A stretch of DNA of 64,000 nucleotides from JBCDCY01 sp039180875 (GTDB lineage Bacteria; Pseudomonadota; Alphaproteobacteria; Rhodobacterales; Rhodobacteraceae). The stretch spans positions 167,558 through 231,557 of the forward strand of contig JBCDCY010000005.1 in NCBI GenBank assembly GCA_039180875.1. Direction: 5' to 3'. Below the pieces are notes generated by a model. It did not search any database, was not told where the DNA came from, and worked only from the letters and a program-made list of their open reading frames with translations. Of this stretch, positions 26,020-34,200 are shown piece after piece (position 1 is the first letter of the stretch; each line of letters starts with the position of its first letter). Both the position numbers and the translations under genes were made by a program.

Positions 26020-26954
26020 TCCGCCCCCTCCGGCCGTAAGCGGTCGATGATCGGGCGGAGCAGCGGGCGCGCCTCCTCAAGCGTGATGCCGGGGGACAGG
26101 GCGGGGTCGTAGAGCATGCGCAACAGATACTCGTCGTGCTCGGTCAGCAGGATGAACTCCTCGTCATCGTTGAAGATCGAGGGGCGAACGTCCGGGTGGT
26201 CGTTGCCGAGGCCGAGGACCTGGGCCATCTCCTCGTGAATGCAGCTGTAGCGGATGTCCTGGCGCATCTCATCCCGGATCACCACGATGGCGAAGCTGAT
26301 GACGCTCGTGCCGGCGTCGATGAACGGATAGAAGGCGCAAGGCACGCCGAACAGGTCGCCGCGCAGATCCTCGAGCAGGAACGGGTCGATGCCGGGATCG
26401 AGCTGTTCCAGCGTGTCGGCGAAGCGCCGCCGGCCCTGCGCATCGGCGAAGAGCACGAGGATGTCGCCGTCGGCCCAGTTGCCCTCCACCATGGTCATCG
26501 GATGGCCGGTGACGCGGGAGAGCCGCGCCACGAAGTCGGCGAGGTCGGCCCGATCGCCGGCGCGGCGCGTCTCCGCCACCCCGCGGCCGAAGACCGGCAG
26601 CACCCGGATCGGCGCCTGCCAGCGGTGCAGCGCCACCTCGTCCCGGCGCTCGACGAAGGCGCCATCCTCGCGGGAGAACTCGCTGAAGAAGGCGACGCGC
26701 ACGAAGTTGCGCACCAGGTCGTCGTTGCTGAAGGGGGCATCGGCCGGGGCGTAGTCCTCTCGCATGCCGCCATCGGCCGCGATGTCGTCCCACATGGTGT
26801 CGAGCTCGGCATTGCCAATGCCGGGACGCGCGCATGCGGCCAGAAGCACGAGGGCCGCAAGGCCGGCTGCGCGCGCGCCGGGGCGGCGGCACCCGGCGCT
26901 GCGGCCATTGATCCCGCCCTGTCGCCGACGGCGCGTCACGCGTGCCTCCAACAT
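26016..26954 (-). CDS. DUF2927 lipoprotein, copy 3 of 4
   Basis: Up to 312 residues with lipobox LLAAC. The domain is closest to copy 4: APADAPFSNDDLVRNFVRVAF, CIHEEMAQVLGLGNDHPDV, then RPSIFNDDEEFILLTEHDEYL. The N-terminal 25 residues before the hydrophobic leader are Arg-rich (VTRRRRQGG) and have no clear ribosome-binding site, so the true start may lie downstream, for instance GTG at 26939. Coupled to copy 4 by ATGA. Confidence 0.82.
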   Translation of the reverse strand: MLEARVTRRRRQGGINGRSAGCRRPGARAAGLAALVLLAACARPGIGNAELDTMWDDIAADGGMREDYAPADAPFSNDDLVRNFVRVAFFSEFSREDGAFVERRDEVALHRWQAPIRVLPVFGRGVAETRRAGDRADLADFVARLSRVTGHPMTMVEGNWADGDILVLFADAQGRRRFADTLEQLDPGIDPFLLEDLRGDLFGVPCAFYPFIDAGTSVISFAIVVIRDEMRQDIRYSCIHEEMAQVLGLGNDHPDVRPSIFNDDEEFILLTEHDEYLLRMLYDPALSPGITLEEARPLLRPIIDRLRPEGAE

Positions 26955-26984
26955 GTTTTGCGCGCCGGCGGGGCGGGCGCGCGC

Positions 26985-27833
26985 CTACGGATAGACCTCA
27001 CGCACGATCGGGTCGATCACCGCGCGCACCTCCGCCTCGTCCATGCCGGGGCGCAGGCGGTCGTCGTAGTGGATGCGCAGCAACAGCTCGTCATGCGCGG
27101 TCAGCAGGGCGAACTCCTGGTCGTCGTTGAAGATCGAGGGTCGGACCCGCGGATCGTCGTTGCCGAGGCCGAGGGCCTGGGCCAACTCCTCCTCGATGCA
27201 GGCCTGGCGGAAGAGACCCTGGGTCTCCGACCGGATGAGCACCACGCCGGCGTCGATGATGCCGTCATTGCCGACGTAGAGCCGGACATAGCAGGGGTGG
27301 TAGTTCGAGCCGATGGTCAGGAAGTCCTGGATGGTCTCCCGGATCCAGCCGCTGTTGTTCTGGTCGAGGGCGTCGCGAGCGACGGAGCGGCGCTGGCGGT
27401 TGTTGGCCACGAAGATGTCGAGGGGGGCGTAGGTCGCCTCCGCCTCGCCGGACCATTCGCGGATCTCGTGGCCCGTGAGGCCGACAAGGCGCCGGGCATA
27501 GGCATCAATCGCGGCCCGCGTCTCGGCATCGGCGCCCGGTCCGTAGACCCGGTAGCGGATCGGCTTCACCCAGCGGGCGAGCGGCACCGTCTTGGCCTCC
27601 TGATCGAAGATCGCCTCGCGGCCGAGGGCGATGCGGATGTAGTTCTCCACCAGATCGTCGCGGGTGAAGGGGGCGTCGCTGGGTGCCCGGGCATCGCGCA
27701 TCAGACCGCGTATCACAAGGCCCTCGTGATAGTCCTTGAACGACGCCTCGATCTCTTGCGGTCCCGGCCCGCACGCCGTCAGTGTCGCAGCGGCGACCGC
27801 CGCCGACACCAGTCCCCTCCAGCTCGTCAGCAT
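26985..27833 (-). CDS. DUF2927 lipoprotein, copy 2 of 4
   Basis: 282 residues from the ATG at 27833, which has the strong Shine-Dalgarno GAGGGGGG just upstream. Lipobox TLTAC. The domain shows APSDAPFTRDDLVENYIRIAL, VPLARWVKPIRYRVYGPG, CIEEELAQALGLGNDDPRV and RPSIFNDDQEFALLTAHDELL. Here the histidine of the HEEMAQ motif is replaced by glutamate (EEELAQ), as in copy 1. Function unknown. Confidence 0.85.
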   Translation of the reverse strand: MLTSWRGLVSAAVAAATLTACGPGPQEIEASFKDYHEGLVIRGLMRDARAPSDAPFTRDDLVENYIRIALGREAIFDQEAKTVPLARWVKPIRYRVYGPGADAETRAAIDAYARRLVGLTGHEIREWSGEAEATYAPLDIFVANNRQRRSVARDALDQNNSGWIRETIQDFLTIGSNYHPCYVRLYVGNDGIIDAGVVLIRSETQGLFRQACIEEELAQALGLGNDDPRVRPSIFNDDQEFALLTAHDELLLRIHYDDRLRPGMDEAEVRAVIDPIVREVYP

Positions 27834-27843
27834 CTTTCCCCCC

Positions 27844-28662
27844 TCAAGGAACCAGATCGCGCACAATGGCGCCGAGCCGCGGGCGCACCTCCTCCAGCGT
27901 CATGCCGGGTTCGAGGCGCGCGTCGTAGTGGATGCGCAGCAGCAGCTCGTCATGCTGGGTGAGCAGCGCGAATTCCTGGTCGTCGTTGAAGAGCGAGGGC
28001 CGGACATTGGGGTCGTCGTTGATTAGGCCGAGAACCTGGGCCAGCTCCTCTTCGATGCAGGCCTGGCGCAGCAGGCCGCGGGTTTCCGACCGGATCAGCA
28101 CGAAGGCGGTTCGGATGCGCCCCTCCGCATCCGACAGGACCTTGCCGTAGCAGGGCGAGCCCGCCACGGGGTTGCGCAGAAAGTCGACCACGATGTCGAG
28201 GGCCGGCGCCCGGCGCGCATGGTAGGCGGAGACGCCGGCGAGCACTGGGATCTCCTCCTCCGAGGCGACGATGACGATGAGGGAGGCGCCGTTCGGCGTC
28301 TCCTCCCGCGGGCGGATACGCACGCCCGTGACGCCCTCGAGCCGGCTGAGATATTCGGCGATGGCCGCCTCGGTGGCGCCGTCGACGCCGGAGCCGAGGG
28401 TCAGGTAGCCGATGGAGCCGTCCCAGCGGGTGAGCGGGATCGCCGCCGACTGCTGGCCGCCCGTCGCCTCACGATTGAGCGCGATCTTGAGGTAGTTCTC
28501 GGCCAGCGCCGCTCGGCTGATCGGCGCATCCTCCGGACTGCGATCGACGCGCAGATAGCCGGCGGCGACCTTCTGCAGTTGGTAGGCGTCGAGCTCCGCC
28601 GCCAGGTTGTGCTGAGCGCAGCCGCCGAGCAGCAACAGAAGGGGCAGTGCCCGTTTCAGCAT
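27844..28662 (-). CDS. DUF2927 lipoprotein, copy 1 of 4
   Basis: 272 residues, with leader MLKRALPLLLLLGGC giving a clear lipobox LGGC. The domain has SPEDAPISRAALAENYLKIAL, IPLTRWDGSIGYLTLGSG, CIEEELAQVLGLINDDPNV and RPSLFNDDQEFALLTQHDELL. It is closest to copy 2, so the array looks like a duplication of a pair (1/2 and 3/4). It follows the TelA-like gene by 38 bp. Confidence 0.86.
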   Translation of the reverse strand: MLKRALPLLLLLGGCAQHNLAAELDAYQLQKVAAGYLRVDRSPEDAPISRAALAENYLKIALNREATGGQQSAAIPLTRWDGSIGYLTLGSGVDGATEAAIAEYLSRLEGVTGVRIRPREETPNGASLIVIVASEEEIPVLAGVSAYHARRAPALDIVVDFLRNPVAGSPCYGKVLSDAEGRIRTAFVLIRSETRGLLRQACIEEELAQVLGLINDDPNVRPSLFNDDQEFALLTQHDELLLRIHYDARLEPGMTLEEVRPRLGAIVRDLVP

Positions 28663-28700
28663 TCGCAGCCCCTGGTTGTGCGCCTTGCCATTCCGCGCTC

Positions 28701-29888
28701 CTAGCCCGCCGCTTCGCCCACATTGGTGCCGACGCCGTCGGCCCGTGCCTTGGCGGAGGCGAGCGTCTGCTTCAGCTCCTGCTCCATGGTCTGGAGCTCC
28801 TTCTCCGCCTCCGCTCGTTTCGCTTTACCCTCGTCGGCGATGCGGAGCGAGTCTTCGATGGTTTCAATCAAGTCCGCATTGGCTTTTTTGATGGCTTCGA
28901 TGTCGAAGACGCCACGCTCCATCTCTTCGCGCACCTCGCGGTTGGCGGCCTTCAGGTTCTCGGCGTTCTTGGTTAGCAGCTCGTTGGTCAGATCGCCGGC
29001 CTCCCGCACCACGGCCGCCGCTTCGCGGGAGCGGTGGATGGTCATGGCCTGGGCGAGCTGGGTCTCCCAAAGCGGCACGGTGTTGACCAACGTGGAGTTG
29101 ATTTTGTTGACCAGGCTCTTGTCGTTCTCCTGAACCAGGCGGATCGAGGGGAGGGACTGCATGGTGACCTGGCGCGTCAATTTCAGGTCGTGGACCCGAC
29201 GCTCCAGATCGTCCCGCGCGGCACGCAGATCGCGCAATTCCTGGGCCTTGATGACGCCCTCGTCTTCCGGCGCGGCCTGCACCTCGGCCTCCTTCGCCGG
29301 GATCTCCTCAGCGTCGAGGAGCTGCAGCTTCTTCTCGCCGGCGGCGATGTAGAGGGCGAGCTCGTCGTAGAAGTCGAGCGTCTTCTCGTAGAGCAGGTCG
29401 AGCGCCTTGATGTCCTTCAAGAGGATATGCTCGTGCTCCAGCAGCTCGTCGGTGATCTTGTCGATCTGGCCCTGCACGCCCTCGTAGCGCGCCACGAAGT
29501 CGGCGATCGGCGCGGCGCGGCCGAGAAATCGGTCCCACCAGCTTTGCTTGCGGTTGGGGTCGAGCTCTTCGCTCGAGAAGCCGCGGATCGCGCCCACCAT
29601 CTCGCGGAGGGAGGAGCCGGCGGGCCCCACATCCTTGTTCCGCACGCCCGTCAGCATCTCCTGGCTGATGGTCTGAAGCTCGGTCTGGGCGGCCGAGCCG
29701 AAGCGGATGATCGACTGGGTGTTGCCCATGTCGAGCTCGGCCATGCGGCGGTCGATCTCGGCCTGCTCCTCGGGGCTCACCGTCTCGACCGCGATCAGTT
29801 CGCCCTTGGGTTCCGGCAGGATCGCGGCGGTGATCGCCTCTGCCTCTTTCAGCGCGGTTTCGGCCCGGGCCCGTGTTGCCTCAGACAT
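28701..29888 (-). CDS. TelA/KlaA-like toxic anion resistance protein
   Basis: 395 residues, largely alpha-helical with long coiled-coil segments (about 95-160, 210-250 and 300-385). Family landmarks include LREMVGAIRGFSSEELDP, SWWDRFLGRAAP, YEGVQGQIDKITDELLEHE, TLDFYDELALYIAAGE, RQVTMQSLPSIRLVQENDKSLVNKI (19-residue core within) and NTVPLWETQLAQAMT. TelA-type proteins are linked to tellurite, nisin and cell-envelope stress resistance; the mechanism is unresolved. It lies 14 bp downstream of the XpaC-like gene, the common partner. Confidence 0.92.
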   Translation of the reverse strand: MSEATRARAETALKEAEAITAAILPEPKGELIAVETVSPEEQAEIDRRMAELDMGNTQSIIRFGSAAQTELQTISQEMLTGVRNKDVGPAGSSLREMVGAIRGFSSEELDPNRKQSWWDRFLGRAAPIADFVARYEGVQGQIDKITDELLEHEHILLKDIKALDLLYEKTLDFYDELALYIAAGEKKLQLLDAEEIPAKEAEVQAAPEDEGVIKAQELRDLRAARDDLERRVHDLKLTRQVTMQSLPSIRLVQENDKSLVNKINSTLVNTVPLWETQLAQAMTIHRSREAAAVVREAGDLTNELLTKNAENLKAANREVREEMERGVFDIEAIKKANADLIETIEDSLRIADEGKAKRAEAEKELQTMEQELKQTLASAKARADGVGTNVGEAAG

Positions 29889-29902
29889 CGCCTCACTCCT
29901 CG

Positions 29903-30829
29903 TCAGCGGGGGGCGACCCCCTCTTGTTGCAGTCTCTCGCGCAGCACCTCGATCTCGATGTCGAGGTCAGAGCGGTCGTCGACCAGAAGCACCTCGCGGT
30001 GGCGATTGAAGCTCGCCTCGAGGTCGGTGATCAATGCCTCATAGTCCGCCCGGGCTTTCGCATCGCGGGAACGGGCGTAGAGGTCGGCGAACTTGATCGT
30101 CGCGTCCCGGGCGCCCATCAGGTAGACGCCGAGGAATTTGCGGGCCCGGTTGAGGTCGCGGGGATCCTCCTCCACCGCGCGGAACATGTCGCGGGCGGCT
30201 GCGGCGAGGCGGTCGACCCGACCCTCGAGCGCCCGGTCGCCGAAGCGTTCGGCCGCCTCGTGGATCTCCTTGAGGATCGTCTCGGCGCGCTCGATGGCCT
30301 CGGCCACCCGGTTGGTGTCGAAGGGGTTCTGGCCCTCGATCCCCTTGGCCCGCATCGGGTCGAGCCCGAAGGTGGCGAGGTGTGCGCCCCCGGCGACGGC
30401 GCCGAACAGGATGGAGCCGATCAGGCCCTGATCCCAGCCAAGCAACGCGGCCGCGCCGACGCCAAGGGCGGTGAGGATGGAGCCCGCGATCTTGCGCGGA
30501 AAGACGGGGGGTTTGGCGATCTTGCGGGCGTTGAAGGCATTCTCGGCCTTCAAGCCGTCACGCGTGAGCCAAGCGGCGAGGGTGAGGACGGCATAGGCGC
30601 CAAGCTCCGCCACCATGCCCAAGGCGTCACCCGACATGAGCTCGGCGATTGCGCCGAAGAGGAGCGGGACGGGCGCGGCGAAAAGCAGGATCGCCCGGAC
30701 TGAGACGTTGGAGGCCCGCCGATTGCGAAACCGCCCGCCCGTGGGCGGCGTCGGTGTCGCTGTGCCGGGGCTGGTGGGCGCTTGCGGATCCGCCCCGGGG
30801 CTGAACCGCCCGCCATAGCGCTGCGCCAT
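29903..30829 (-). CDS. XpaC-like (5-bromo-4-chloroindolyl phosphate hydrolysis) membrane protein
   Basis: 308 residues. A Pro/Gly-rich N-terminus precedes transmembrane helices at about 45-65 and 70-90 (AILLFAAPVPLLFGAIAELM) and 125-160. A helical cytosolic C-terminal domain contains AETILKEIHEAAERFGDRAL, LAAAARDMFRAVEEDPRDL and RKFLGVYLMGARDATIKFA, the XpaC family signature. XpaC and TelA are typically encoded together and thought to act together at the membrane. Confidence 0.88.
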   Translation of the reverse strand: MAQRYGGRFSPGADPQAPTSPGTATPTPPTGGRFRNRRASNVSVRAILLFAAPVPLLFGAIAELMSGDALGMVAELGAYAVLTLAAWLTRDGLKAENAFNARKIAKPPVFPRKIAGSILTALGVGAAALLGWDQGLIGSILFGAVAGGAHLATFGLDPMRAKGIEGQNPFDTNRVAEAIERAETILKEIHEAAERFGDRALEGRVDRLAAAARDMFRAVEEDPRDLNRARKFLGVYLMGARDATIKFADLYARSRDAKARADYEALITDLEASFNRHREVLLVDDRSDLDIEIEVLRERLQQEGVAPR

Positions 30830-30833
30830 GGCC

Positions 30834-30923
30834 TCAGCCCCCCGGCGGAACGGCAGAGGTCGCCGCGCCGAACGACACGGTCAGGATCACCAGGATCAGC
30901 ACCCCAAAGGCCAACCACCGCAT
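30834..30923 (-). CDS. 29-residue single-span membrane peptide before the XpaC-like gene
   Basis: ATG at 30923 opens a short frame that begins MRWLAFGVLILVILTVSFGA and ends 4 nt before the xpaC-like ATG. The composition is a plain hydrophobic helix with a short Pro/Gly tail, as in small membrane regulators. Its stop and the next start are adjacent, so coupled translation is plausible. GGAGG lies about 12 nt upstream, rather far. No homolog recognised. Confidence 0.4.
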   Translation of the reverse strand: MRWLAFGVLILVILTVSFGAATSAVPPGG

Positions 30924-31030
30924 GCTGAGACCGCGCCTCCACCTGCTTACGCAGATGCAGCATAGTGGCTCGCCGAGACCATGACCAGCGGTCCGGCCGT
31001 CGCCGCGACGCGACCGACGTTGCCTAAAGA

Positions 31031-31100
31031 GCCGCCCCGGCCTTGAGCCGGGGCCTCTTGCCGACGGGGAGAAGGAGGTCCCGGCTCAAGGCCGGGACGG
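31031..31100. repeat. REP-like inverted repeat downstream of terC
   Basis: Two arms of about 23 bp, at about 31036-31056 and 31075-31097, are reverse complements with about one mismatch: CCCCGGCCTTGAGCCGGGG and CCCGGCTCAAGGCCGGGA. Each arm is itself partly palindromic. The pair can form a long hairpin just after the terC stop, acting as a terminator or mRNA stabiliser. It is also typical of dispersed REP sequences. Confidence 0.75.
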
Positions 31101-31119
31101 TTGGTGCCCTCTCGGCGCG

Positions 31120-31905
31120 CTAGTGCGCCTGCGCCCGCTCGGCGTCGAGCTTGCGGCGGTAGCCGGTCTGCACGACCTGCACCAGGATCAGCATGGCGAC
31201 GGAGAAGTAGAAGGTGGTCTTCGACATCGCCTCCACCTGATAGCCGAAGAGGGTGAGATGCGCCTGGTGCCCGCCTTCGCCCAGCAGCACCACGCCGACG
31301 ATCAAGAGGATGAAGAGGCCCATCACCTCGTACATCCGGTTGGCCTTCAGGAACTCGGAGACGCCGTCGGCCAGCACCAGCATGGCGACGCCCGACAGGA
31401 TGATGGCGATGGCGAGTACGGGGAAGACGTCGGTTATGGCGAGTGCGGAGAGGATCGAGTCGAAGGAGAAGATCAGGTTCATGAAGACGATGAGCGCGAT
31501 CACCTCGGCCGCCGATTTGCCGCGACCGCCCTTGGCCACGCCCTCCTCCAGGTCGTGGATGGTCAGCATGTGGCTGATCTCCTTCACCGCCGTGTACATG
31601 ATGAAGACGCCGCCGAAGAGGAAGACGATGACGGCGAAGGTGAACGTGCCTTCGATGATGCCGGGAAGGGAGATCGTGAACCAGGGCTCAGTGAGTGCCG
31701 CCAAGAGCTCGATCATCGTGAAGAGCAAGATGATGCGGAGCGCGATGGCGATCAGGATGCCGTTCCTGCGGACGCGGGCCTGGGCCTCCAACGGTGCCCG
31801 TTTCGACTCGATGGAGATGTAGAGCAGGTTGTCGAAGCCCAGGACGGCTTGGAGGAAGATCAGGACGAGGAGGTTCCCCAGGTTCTCGAATGTGAATAAA
31901 TCCAT
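31120..31905 (-). CDS. TerC family integral membrane protein
   Basis: 261 residues with seven predicted helices. TerC signatures are AVLGFDNLLYISI near the N-terminus and IFSFDSILSALAIT in the middle; the paired acidic FDN and FDS motifs probably bind metal. A charged loop (HDLEEGVAKGGRGKS) separates the halves. The ATG at 31905 is chosen because AAAGGGG lies eight bases upstream; a GTG at 31914 is possible. TerC proteins are associated with tellurite resistance and, in some bacteria, manganese export to secreted proteins. Confidence 0.92.
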   Translation of the reverse strand: MDLFTFENLGNLLVLIFLQAVLGFDNLLYISIESKRAPLEAQARVRRNGILIAIALRIILLFTMIELLAALTEPWFTISLPGIIEGTFTFAVIVFLFGGVFIMYTAVKEISHMLTIHDLEEGVAKGGRGKSAAEVIALIVFMNLIFSFDSILSALAITDVFPVLAIAIILSGVAMLVLADGVSEFLKANRMYEVMGLFILLIVGVVLLGEGGHQAHLTLFGYQVEAMSKTTFYFSVAMLILVQVVQTGYRRKLDAERAQAH

Positions 31906-31999
31906 GCGCTGCACCCCTTTCGGCCGTCAGTGGGATCGGGAGATGGGCACGGGCGGCGGGGTCGGCGCAAGTCCCGTGGCTGGCGGCCACGACAGTTCC

Positions 32000-32079
32000 C
32001 CGGTGCGCCAGCACCGGATCGCGCCCGACCCGCCCCATGGGCGGGCGCGATGCGCCCACCCCGGGTCGAGCGCGATCCT
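32000..32079 (+). repeat. Palindromic element copy 3, internally deleted and intergenic
   Basis: An 80-bp relative of the elements in cobC and cobN. The first 33 bases (terminal hairpin GGTGC-GCCA-GCACC and arm GGATCGCGCCCGACCCG) and the last 40 or so (GGGCGC-GAT-GCGCCC hairpin and arm CGGGTCGAGCGCGATCC) are kept. The central 62 bp with the AAACGCCCC hairpin are missing. It lies between the lysE stop and the terC start. Confidence 0.85.
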
Positions 32080-32116
32080 TGCTCCCTTGGCGTAGAGGTT
32101 GCCGCGGAGTGGCGAC

Positions 32117-32722
32117 TTACCCCCTCGGCCAGATCAGCGAGATGGCAATCGCCGTCATTACCGCCGCGATCCCCAGGTCCAGGATCCGCCAGGCCGCCGG
32201 TCGGGCGAAGACCGGCGCCAAGAGACGCGCGCCGTAGCCGAGGGCGAAGAACCAGACGAAGCTCGACAGCACCGCCCCCGCTCCATAGGCCAGTCGGGCC
32301 GGCCCCTCGAACTCGGCCGAGAGGGCGCCGAGCAGGATCACGGTGTCGAGGTAGACATGCGGGTTGAGCCAAGTGAGGGCCAGCGCCGTCAGCACGGCTG
32401 GCCAAAGGGCCGCCACCGCCTCGCCCGCCCGCAATGCCTCAGGCCGCAAGGCGCGGCGAAGCGCCAACGCGGCATAGGTCAGCAGAAACGCCGCGCCCCC
32501 CCAGGTCACGATCTCCAAAAGCACCGGCCGCCCCGCGATCAGCACCCCCGCCCCCGCGACGCCGGCGGCGATCAGCAGGGCGTCGGAGAGCGCGCAGATC
32601 AGGCAGAGCACGAGGACATGCGCCCGCAGCAATCCCTGGCGCAGGATAAAGGCGTTCTGCGCACCGATCGCTATGATGAGGGAGGCGCCGAGGGCGAAAC
32701 CCTGCAGCGCTGCCGCTACCAC
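32117..32722 (-). CDS. LysE/ArgO family amino-acid exporter
   Basis: 201 residues with six predicted helices. Family signatures are GASLIIAIGAQNAFILRQGL at the N-terminus, LCALSD-type ICALSDALLIAAG, and LTWLNPHVYLDTVILLG in the second half. This corresponds to the LysE/ArgO lysine or arginine exporter group. The start is GTG at 32722, overlapping the end of gatA by 7 bp. Confidence 0.9.
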   Translation of the reverse strand: MVAAALQGFALGASLIIAIGAQNAFILRQGLLRAHVLVLCLICALSDALLIAAGVAGAGVLIAGRPVLLEIVTWGGAAFLLTYAALALRRALRPEALRAGEAVAALWPAVLTALALTWLNPHVYLDTVILLGALSAEFEGPARLAYGAGAVLSSFVWFFALGYGARLLAPVFARPAAWRILDLGIAAVMTAIAISLIWPRG

Positions 32723-34200
32723 CAGCGCTCTGGCCGCGCATCGAACGCGGCGGCGCGTTCGAGGGCGAAGGCGACGTTCAGCATCTCCGCCTCACCCCAG
32801 GGCTGGCCGATAAGCTGCAGGCCGAGGGGCAGGCCCTGCCCGTCGAGCCCCGCGGGGACGGAGATGCCGGGCAGGCCCGCCATGTTCACCGTCACCGTGA
32901 AGACGTCGTTGAGATACATCTCCACCGGATCGGCGTTGGCCATATCGCCGAGCGCGAAGGCAGCCGACGGCGTCGCCGGCGTCAGGATCGCATCGACGCC
33001 ATCGGCAAATACCGTCTCGAAGTCTCGCTTGATCAGCGTCCGCACCTTCTGAGCGCGCTTGTAATAGGCATCGTAATAGCCGGCTGAGAGGACATAGGCG
33101 CCGAGCATCACGCGGCGCTTCACCTCGGTGCCAAACCCTTCGGCCCGAGTCTTTTCGTACATGTCGACGATGCCGTCGCCCTGGTCGAGCCGGGCCCGGC
33201 GGCCATAGCGCACGCCGTCATAACGCGCGAGGTTGGAGGACGCCTCGGCCGGCGCCAGCACATAGTAGGCGGGCAGGGCGTACTGCGTGTGGGGCAGCGA
33301 GATCTCCACGATCTCGGCGCCCGCGTCGCGCAGCATCTCGGTGCCTTTCTGCCAAAGCGCCTCGATCTCTGCCGGCATGCCGTCGACGCGGTACTCCTCG
33401 GGGATGCCGATCCGCTTGCCGCGAATGTCGCCGGTGAGCGCCGCCTCGAAATCCGGCACGGCGAGATCGGCCGAGGTCGAATCCTTCGGATCGTGCCCCG
33501 CTATGGCGCGAAGAAGGATCGCCGCGTCACGCACGTCCCGCGCCATTGGGCCGGCCTGGTCGAGGGAGGACGCGAAAGCCACGATCCCCCAGCGCGAGCA
33601 GCGGCCATAGGTGGGCTTTACCCCGACGATGCCGGTGAGCGCGGCGGGCTGGCGGATCGAGCCGCCGGTATCGGTGCCCGTGGCGCCGAGGCAGAGCCGC
33701 GCCGCCACCGCCGCGGCCGAGCCGCCGGAAGAGCCGCCGGGGGTCAATGCCGCCGTATCGCCCGCCCGCCGCCAGGGGTTCACCGCGGGCCCGTAGGCCG
33801 AGGTCTCGTTCGACGAGCCCATGGCGAACTCGTCCATGTTGAGCTTGCCGAGGCAGACCGCGCCCTCGCCCCAAAGCTTGGCCGTCACCGTGCTCTCATA
33901 GGACGGCTGGAAACCCTCCAGGATGCGGGAGCCGGCCTGGGAGGCGACGCCGTCCACGCAGAACAGATCCTTGATGCCGAGGGGGATGCCGCAGAGGTCG
34001 GGCGCATCGCCCTCCACCAGCCGCGCATCGGAGGCCACCGCCATCTCCCGCGCCTTCTCCGGCGTCGGGTGGACGACGACGTTGAGCGCGCCGGCGGCGT
34101 CGATGGCGGCGATATGGGCCTCCGCCAGCTCCGCCGCGGTGATCTCGCGGGCGCGGAGGGCGTCGCGGGCATCGGCGATGCTGAGATCCGTGAGGCTCAT
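32716..34200 (-). CDS. gatA: GatA, aspartyl/glutamyl-tRNA amidotransferase subunit A
   Basis: 494 residues; the amidase subunit of GatCAB, which converts Glu-tRNA(Gln) and/or Asp-tRNA(Asn) to the amidated forms. The Ser-cisSer-Lys triad is visible as the lysine in GIPLGIKDLF and the serines in TPGGSSGGSAAAVAA and GTDTGGSIRQPAA. The C-terminal part is standard (GLPGISVPAG, LPLGLQLIG). The ATG at 34200 overlaps the gatC stop (ATGA). gatB is not in the window. Confidence 0.97.
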   Translation of the reverse strand: MSLTDLSIADARDALRAREITAAELAEAHIAAIDAAGALNVVVHPTPEKAREMAVASDARLVEGDAPDLCGIPLGIKDLFCVDGVASQAGSRILEGFQPSYESTVTAKLWGEGAVCLGKLNMDEFAMGSSNETSAYGPAVNPWRRAGDTAALTPGGSSGGSAAAVAARLCLGATGTDTGGSIRQPAALTGIVGVKPTYGRCSRWGIVAFASSLDQAGPMARDVRDAAILLRAIAGHDPKDSTSADLAVPDFEAALTGDIRGKRIGIPEEYRVDGMPAEIEALWQKGTEMLRDAGAEIVEISLPHTQYALPAYYVLAPAEASSNLARYDGVRYGRRARLDQGDGIVDMYEKTRAEGFGTEVKRRVMLGAYVLSAGYYDAYYKRAQKVRTLIKRDFETVFADGVDAILTPATPSAAFALGDMANADPVEMYLNDVFTVTVNMAGLPGISVPAGLDGQGLPLGLQLIGQPWGEAEMLNVAFALERAAAFDARPERWW

